A stretch of DNA of 64,000 nucleotides from Bidens hawaiensis (lineage: Eukaryota; Streptophyta; Magnoliopsida; Asterales; Asteraceae), in the NCBI GenBank assembly GCA_021521415.1, contig JAIQDT010001956.1, forward strand, positions 1 through 64,000. The letters are read 5' to 3'. How positions within the stretch are numbered: position 1 is the first letter of the stretch; each line of letters starts with the position of its first letter. Below, piece after piece: positions 56,882-64,000 of this stretch. Both the position numbers and the translations under genes were made by a program. A model generated the notes under the pieces. The model was not told where the DNA came from, did no database searches, and worked only from the letters and a program-made list of their open reading frames with translations.

Positions 56882-59800
56882 GGATTTGTTAAAGCTCTAC
56901 AGGTATTCAATTCATTATTATTATTATTATTGTGTAGTATGAATTGGACGACTAGTAGGTGTTTCTGTTAAAATTAAGCCATAATTAATATATACACGCA
57001 CGGAAGGAGTTTAGGTTCCTTTAATAAATCAACCAACACCAACATAAGCAAGCAATGCTCAGTCAGTCAGTCAGTCAGTTGTAGTAGTTACTAAAGCTCT
57101 GATCATGTGAGTGAGTAATTAAGTCAGTTGTAGCCTTCAATTTGCTTCTAAATTGAATGCCTCCTACGCTACTGCTGCTTTGGCTGTATTATTAAATATT
57201 AAGCATTTAACATATTCATTTTCACGCCTAAACTGTTTGGAGACAAGTTTGTTTATGTTCGTACGCTTAATAAATAATAAATCAACTAACACCAACAGAG
57301 GCCATGTGTTTGTTAATGTTTCTTCATTCACTTTTCTAATCTTCTCATATACATTTACTATAACACAAATATATTATGTGATTAATTTGTATGTAAATTA
57401 ACATATGAATATAAATGTTAATAACATACCAACACATACTTGTGATGAACAAGTACTAACATCAGGGCACACAAAGGGTAATCAGGTCGATTTGTATGGA
57501 GTTAGTTATTATTGGACAGGGTTTGTTATATTCATTGATATTTACATATTGATCTTGGATTATGTTCTGTGAATATGACTTACCACTACACTAGTAGGTT
57601 TCTTTCTTATTAGTAGCTTAAGTGTGATGCGAATATATTGTAATATTAAAACCCTAACTAAGTCGGAGTTTAATCAGTTGCAGACGTGAATTTGGTTCAA
57701 AACTTGTGAATGGCTCTCATGATACTGGTGGTTTGTGTTAATAAACATTTAACATGTTCATGTGATGCCTGGGGCTGTAAACGAAGCTAACGAACTGTAC
57801 TGTTCGTGAACTGTTCATCAGGAAGTTTGTTTATGTTCATTTAAAATTGAACTAACATGAACAAGGAATTTCGTTCGATTAACTAAATGAACGAACACGA
57901 GCAGAGGCCATGTTTGTCGAATTTTGTTCGATAATGTGTTCGTTTACATTCTTTTATGTTCATTAACGTTTGTTTATTAAAGGTTTTTAATTTTAATATT
58001 TTTAATGACTTTTCTATTCTTGTCGTATAGATTTAAGTAAAAATATTAACTATAAAACACACATATATAAGTATATTGTGTGATTTATTTATACGTAAAT
58101 CAATATATGAATATGAATGTTAACAAAAACACCAACACAAACTTCGTAGCCAGACCGAACTGTTGACACCGACCATTCCTTTTTTTGTTAACAAGTACTA
58201 ACATCAGGGCACACAAGGCTATCATTTAGTTATAGGATAGGGTTTGGTTTAAACTTGTGACTAGCTTGTACTGTTTTGGTAGTTTGGGTAATTTAACATT
58301 TTCACCAGGGATTTTCATCACACTTTAAGCCGTCAAGCATCATAGAACCAAATATATCTATAGTATAATCTCTCACAAATTTAATTGTAAGCTAATTAAT
58401 ACTAAAAAAACTACATGCTTTATGTGTATGAAAACAAATGTAGAAGTGGAAAATGTTTGCTGTTTGTTTAGTTCATAGACTATATGTTATAAGTGAGTAA
58501 ACAAAACATTGTTTGTGCAATAAGATCATTAAATAAAATAAACTTATTTCTTTCCAGTTTCTATCACTTTGGTTGAAACCGATTTTTGTGGTGAAAACGT
58601 GGTTGTTTGTCCCTTAAGAAGAGGTGAATGGACTTGAAATTGAAATCTGGAGAGAAAAGAAATGAGGAAAATAGTGCACAGGACAATGCAAAAAGTATCC
58701 ACTACATTATTTATTTTTCTCTCTAAATGCATACTGATTGTATATGCAATGCCGTTTGTTTTGGGATATGATGAGTCTTACTTAAGGTTTGTTGGTGTCA
58801 GATTGACATTGTTAATCTCAATGGCTTTTCTCTTGAAGTTTGCTGTTAGTGCTGAGTTATATCTTCGTGTATTGCTACTTGACCAATGTGTCATAACATA
58901 CCCAACTTGTTAGTTTACCAAATATAGAGAGATGTGTTTTAAGCCTCTTACTGGCGATTGTTGGAGGTCGCTTTGTGATGCTGGAGTAATAGCTATTTTT
59001 GGTATTGCTAATCGACTTTAGTTGTTTTATCATGTTTTAGGAACTCAAAAACTTAAGGCCTCAGCTTTATTCGGCGGCAGAATATTGTGAAAAATCTTAT
59101 CTGCACAGTGAACAAAAACAGATGTAAGAATCATCTCACTGATTACCTATCAAATTGAGAGCTTAGCCTCAGGGTCAATTGTATGAGTAATTTACTTTTC
59201 AAACTATCATATTTAACTTTTCATGGTAAACAAACTATTATTATTTATTAGAGTAATTCTTTTAGGATGTCGAATGAACATGTTTCCTCTTTTTGCAAAG
59301 TTTCAATCTAGAATCATCCATTTATATAAATTTTGCAGGGTCCTTGATAACCTGAAAGACTACGCCATTCGAGCCCTTGTAAATGCTGTTGACCATATTG
59401 GCACTGTTGCTTACAAACTCACAGACCTTGTGGACCAACAGACTTTAGAAATTTCATCAACAGAGTTACATGTTACATGTTTACAACAGGTTAGATATAT
59501 TAATTTTTCTCCTAAGAGGTCTTTGATACAGCCATAATGTAGTTATTGACTTCTAAAACCATTGGTTTTCGTCTCTTGCTGCAAGCTAATCAGTAATCAC
59601 CATTTAGTACAAAAATGTTAACAAAAGAAGAAACACTCTACAAGAATGGGGATTTTGGACAAAAAAAATTGCTGTTACAATACCTTTTTTTTTGCATCTT
59701 AATATCTTACTATCCATATTTTGTCCAAAATCACCTTATTTTGCAAGCTTTGCTGTATCTGTGGCATTAAAACAAGATCGTGTCAGTGGTTCAGAAAGTT

Positions 59801-61393
59801 AACCAACCTACATAGTATGACTATATCTTTTTTGTTGTTGTTAAGAAACTTCTTACATGCCAAACGTATACGGATAGAGAAGCTATTAGGCAGCAACAAT
59901 TGTTAGCAGTTTTACCAAGTCATCACAAGCATTATATTTTACCCAGTAAGAATCTTATCTTTATATTGGAATACTTAAATAATGCTCATTGATCAACATG
60001 CAACAACTTAATGTTCCTTTTGGTACTGTGCCTTTTATTTCAAGCTAGATTCTGTCAACAAAAAGGTCCATTTTAGTCCACAGTTTCAAGCTGATGCCAG
60101 AGAAAGCCATCTTCAACCACGACCTTGTCAATTTACTTCAGGTAGCATATAGTCATATACTGCCTTCACCCATGAAAACTGCAACACTGTCTTTCTCAAG
60201 ATAAATTTAAGTTAATATTACCTATTTGCCCATTAATGTTACTAAAAGTCAATTGATGGTATTGACTGTTGAAGTGGGTTCAAAAGATTACGTTAGTTTG
60301 TCATTGGTAAAAAAAAAGTTAGCTTTTGCACCATCTAAGTTGGCTTCTTGTTCCAAAAAAGTTAGCGTGACGGTTTGAATATAATGTTAGTGTGATGGTT
60401 ATTTCTTCTTTTATATTTTACTTATTTCTCTAGAGTTTGCTGTTCCTGCAAACTATACTGTTTTTTGAGCATTTTCACAAGGTGAATTGCTAATTTTTCT
60501 AAAAAGTCAAGTATGGTGGATTAGAAAGTCAAACATTATAGTCAAACCCGCACCAATTGAAATAGTGTAACCCATAGTACCGAGGGAGGTCTTTCTCTTA
60601 AACCAGTAGATATTCCAGCATTAGAATTGTTCATAAAGTTGTAAGCATCTGAGTCCTATAATACATACGTACGTATACTTTGCGTTTAATCCAGGTACCC
60701 CAGCTGCAAATACTCTTTCTTGGCATTTAGCAACTGAAACCAAATCTACTTTGAAAGGGAGTTCACGGCCGTTGACGAGGTAATCCGCAATTTTTTCTAT
60801 TCTCATATCATTGAGTAAACAGATTAAGGCCTGAAAAAACGAAATGGTAAATAACAAGATATTATTATGTTTTTTTACATTTGCAGCGTTGAAGATTCCA
60901 AAACTTCCCGCCGTAGTACTCCTACATCTGTTCACACATCAAGTATGCATGAGTTTACTTAATTTGCTATATTAGGTAGATGTTTGTTACTGGAAACTGA
61001 AATTTAAGTACTTGTCTATGTAGATTTTGAAGAGACAATGGGGAAAAGAGCATTAACAAGTCATCTTCAGTTGTCGAATGTAGGGGCCGCTTCAAGTTCA
61101 GCAATGCAGACACTTGGCATCACACAAAGGGTATGTCAAAATGAACAAAAACTATTATTATTTGAATGTTAGCTTCTGCACCGATTTTGTTTTGGTCCAC
61201 AACCGAGAGGGTATTTTAGTCATTTGGTAATATGCAATTGATGGAATGACAGGATCTGGATGAGGGTCCCAAGCCAATGACACCGTTCCGATCATTTGAT
61301 AACCCTAGGCGCACACCTGCTCACAGCAAGAGCCTGTTATCGGCTTTCTTTGTGAAGCAAAAGACTAGCAAACAATTGAAAGGATCGGCTTAA
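56882..61393 (+). CDS. ABIL1: ABI-like (WAVE/SCAR complex) protein, copy 2
   Basis: Second copy of the gene at 38441-42956. Exons: ...56882-56902, 59041-59123, 59339-59489, 59846-59945, 60049-60141, 60695-60779, 60887-60942, 61024-61130, 61253-61393. I saw no substitution in the coding exons, and all splice sites are kept. It shares the missing start codon of copy 1, so that state predates the duplication (or both are alleles of one locus). If real, dosage of this WAVE-complex subunit could be raised. Confidence 0.8.
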
Positions 61394-64000
61394 TAGTATC
61401 CAAATGCAAGGTACAAAAAGGGTTTAAATTGAGTCACCCGCAGCATTTTATTTTGTTTGCATTTAAGTTGATTCGTATTAATATAAATAATTTGAACAGT
61501 GTGTAGGATCAGGAATGCAGCAGAAGTAGTCAGTATCGGTAAGTATGGTTGTAGCGTGGAGTTGTATATGTTGTAAGAAACACTTAAATGTGTGTAATAA
61601 ATAGGACTTACCCGTTCTTTCCTCTTTGATTCTGAATTCTGATTGATGAGAGTAAAGCAAGCATACATTCATACAATGCATCTTATTCATATTAGATCAT
61701 CATATAACGTCATCGACGCAACAAAAACTGCGTTTGTATCGAACCAATTATGCCGCTTAGGGGACTTTTTCATTATAATCATAAGTTGACCTGGCCTTTT
61801 ATGCAACAGCCGAAGACCAAAAACATTCATTTAAAAACTACTGTAAAATAGAATGCTCAAGTTAAACCTATTCTCTACATCTGGATGTCCTTTTAATGCA
61901 ACTAGAAGAGTGCTTGTGCAATGCGACGTGAGCGCAAACACTGCAAGTCATGTAACATGTTAAATTTTTCCCAATTACAAACGAAGAGAAATTATAGTGG
62001 TATCATATTTAGTTGCTCTTACATGTAGCTTTTTTTCTTCTTATTTTTGAATAACTACCTTTGATCCAACATATTTCTTTGAAATAATTGTCATTTTCAA
62101 ACTTATTAATTAAGATTCTCTTTATATTTATAACCATACTCAATAGAAAAATTAAAGCACATTAACTAATGTAAAGCTTTCTATTAAGCCCGGAAATAAA
62201 GGGGAAATACAAAACCCACAAAATGGGCTCTAAAATGGAGATGAACAGACCAACGTGAACAAAACAAACTAGTTATAAACCATGAGCATTGCGTCGGAAA
62301 ATTGACGAAAATTTGGTTGGTATTAGTTAAGTTCATTACAGTATAATATTGACACAAACACTAAACCAAAAGAGTAAGTCAATAAGCGACTAAAATAGTA
62401 TCAACACCCGCATAGCTAATCATAAAAGAATAAACACCTAAAATAATACCGGCACTCGTATAATTTAATATATAAAAAAAGGTAAACGGCCAAAATAGTA
62501 TCGACAACGTATATACGATAAAAAGAATAAACCGCAATATAATATCAACACCACTCATGTAACTTTTAAAAAACTAGTTTTTCTACACGCCGGGCCAGGT
62601 CGGATATGCTTATGTACCGGTCGCATTATTGCAACTAGTCAACGCGAATTCAGCTAATATCAATTATGTTCGTTATAGTATAGGCACAGTGGGTAAACCT
62701 AAGCATTAAAATCTATGAAATAAGTTCTTCAAATTAACTTATAAACAAATAAAATATTTAAAACGATGTTTATTCGGTCGGTAAAACCCGAAAAAAACCC
62801 AAACGTTGTTGGTGCCTAACGTTGGGGCGGTGAGTCGGTAAAACCGGGAAGCTGGTACAACTCGAGCATTGTGGCAGTGAGTCGATGTGAATTCGGTCGG
62901 TTTCAATTACGTTCATCACAATACCGGAATCAAAACAAAAATGTTGGCAAAATCCGGTCTTTGGTAAAACCCCAGCTTAATTGTCCCTTGTGTTGCGGCT
63001 TTGAGTCGGTAAAATCCGAGCGTTGTCGATCCCGGATGTTGAGACGACACGAACAATCGTTTAATTAAAAAAAACAAAAAAAACACTATAAATTATATGG
63101 TCCAATTAGATGCTGTCAAATGGACCAATAATGTTCCAACGTCGCCAAAGTTCTTGTTTGTTATATATATAATTAATGCCTAAAATAATATAAGCATATT
63201 TGTATTTCTTATGATAAAAAATAACATATTTAAGAAAATAAAAATTGTTGAAATGGCACACCTAAGACTACTACATGGACCAATAGGATTCTTGCGCTTG
63301 CATCTACGTTTTATTTTAAGCTTTAAGTATATTATAACATGATTTATTCAAACTCTTGTGTATGTATAAAGTATAAAACGGAGGCCGGATAATACAATGG
63401 CAAAAGGCACTCAATACGTCTGCGTTCACGGACAGTGTTGGGTAGTCCAAGCCCACTCACTATTTTATGTTTCGGGAAAACCGGCCGCCCGGGCTTATTA
63501 TGGTCAAACCAATTGTGATCAGATTAAAACTTGAGAGTTGAGGCATTGCAGTTTCTAGCTCGAATTTTCAATTACCCTCCAATATCAATTGAACTAAAGC
63601 AGATTTGTCAATTGTTATTAATCTAATTACGTGCAAGAAAAATAAAAAGTTTTAATTAAATAACTTAAAACTATATCTTCAACATATTTATTAAAAGTAT
63701 AATAAAACTTAGCAAATATATACATAAATTAAATAACTTTTAGAAACACTGAAGTTAACATGGATTCGGTATGGTGTAGTTATAGAAAGCTGAGGTTTTC
63801 AATATTTCGATGGAGACAAGGTTCAATCCTCACAAATAATACTTAAGACATTTAAAGGCTTCGTAAGATTAACTTGGGCCAGCTAGCTGTAAGGTGGTCT
63901 TTTTTCATTAGGTCACAATTTACAAGTATCTAAACAATTATCTGTATGTTGGGCTGACAAAAGAAAAACATGGACCCTGCACACAGTAAATTCACACTTG
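61394..64000. other. Intergenic region of unit 2
   Basis: It corresponds to 42957-45556 with the same short-repeat blocks. It stops about 250 bp before the position where a second glycosyltransferase ATG would be expected (about 64250). Confidence 0.65.
63757..63920 (+). mobile_element. tRNA-derived SINE-like element, copy 2
   Basis: A box 63772-63781 (its last base changed G to T relative to copy 1) and B box 63820-63830. An extra 8 bp (CGTAAGAT) sits near 63862. Confidence 0.5.

Larger units (their letters stand above)
52084..64000. repeat. 18.4-kb duplication, unit 2 (cut by the window end)
   Basis: It is collinear with 33645-45556. Differences noticed include a one-base loss near 53007, an extra GGGTT near 55484, a GTCA repeat shorter by 4 bp near 57062, substitutions such as G to T at 63781, and an 8-bp insertion near 63862. 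The next gene expected past 64000 is a second glycosyltransferase. Confidence 0.88.

Overview
This is a stretch of plant nuclear genome. Genes are split by many GT-AG introns, and the intergenic space is packed with Ty3/gypsy LTR retrotransposons, hAT-like and Helitron-like DNA elements, a tRNA-derived SINE and AT/CT-rich microsatellites. Gene content (a GRAB-domain golgin, a plant reticulon, an ABI-like WAVE-complex subunit, a plant GT4 glycosyltransferase) says eudicot. The repeat style suggests Asteraceae, but that is an impression, not a demonstration.

Region 1 (1-10.05 kb) is a nest of retrotransposons. Bases 1-185 contain only G and T and look like an assembly artefact. They run into the 3' end of a chromovirus pol gene (RNase H, integrase, chromodomain) followed by its 3' LTR (1915-4026). 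That element sits in the internal region of a second gypsy element (4027-6169, 3' LTR 6170-8777), which in turn is inserted in the gag of a minus-strand Tat-like element (8778-about 10051).

Region 2 (10.3-17.5 kb) holds two convergent host genes: an intact 15-exon golgin with a C-terminal GRAB domain (+), and a reticulon-like gene (-) that is a pseudogene as assembled (in-frame TGA, no start codon, internal deletions).

Region 3 (17.8-26.7 kb) is one complete, young, non-autonomous LTR retrotransposon on the minus strand, with LTRs of 977 and 976 bp, PBS and PPT. It lacks protease, RT and integrase. It carries only gag, plus an intron-containing gene on the opposite strand with its own TATA box and poly(A) signal (putative gypsy-type transposon domain plus coiled coil).

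Region 4 (26.7-38.1 kb) is AT-rich repeat DNA: a Helitron-like 3' end, a duplicated repeat block, a solo LTR with a 5-bp target-site duplication, a TIR element inside that LTR, a Helitron-like and a TRIM-like LTR inside the TIR element, and a hAT-like element.

Region 5 (38.4-64 kb) holds an ABIL1-like gene (38.4-43.0 kb) and a 14-exon GT4-type glycosyltransferase gene (45.8-51.9 kb). Sequence 33645-45556 recurs almost perfectly from 52084 to the window end. This fits a tandem duplication of about 18.4 kb (unit 33645-52083) or a false haplotig duplication in the assembly. Either way a second glycosyltransferase copy is predicted just past 64000.

For biology, the most interesting signals are tandem hairpins with compensatory base changes in the LTRs of two different gypsy families, and the gag-only element with a promoter-bearing antisense gene.
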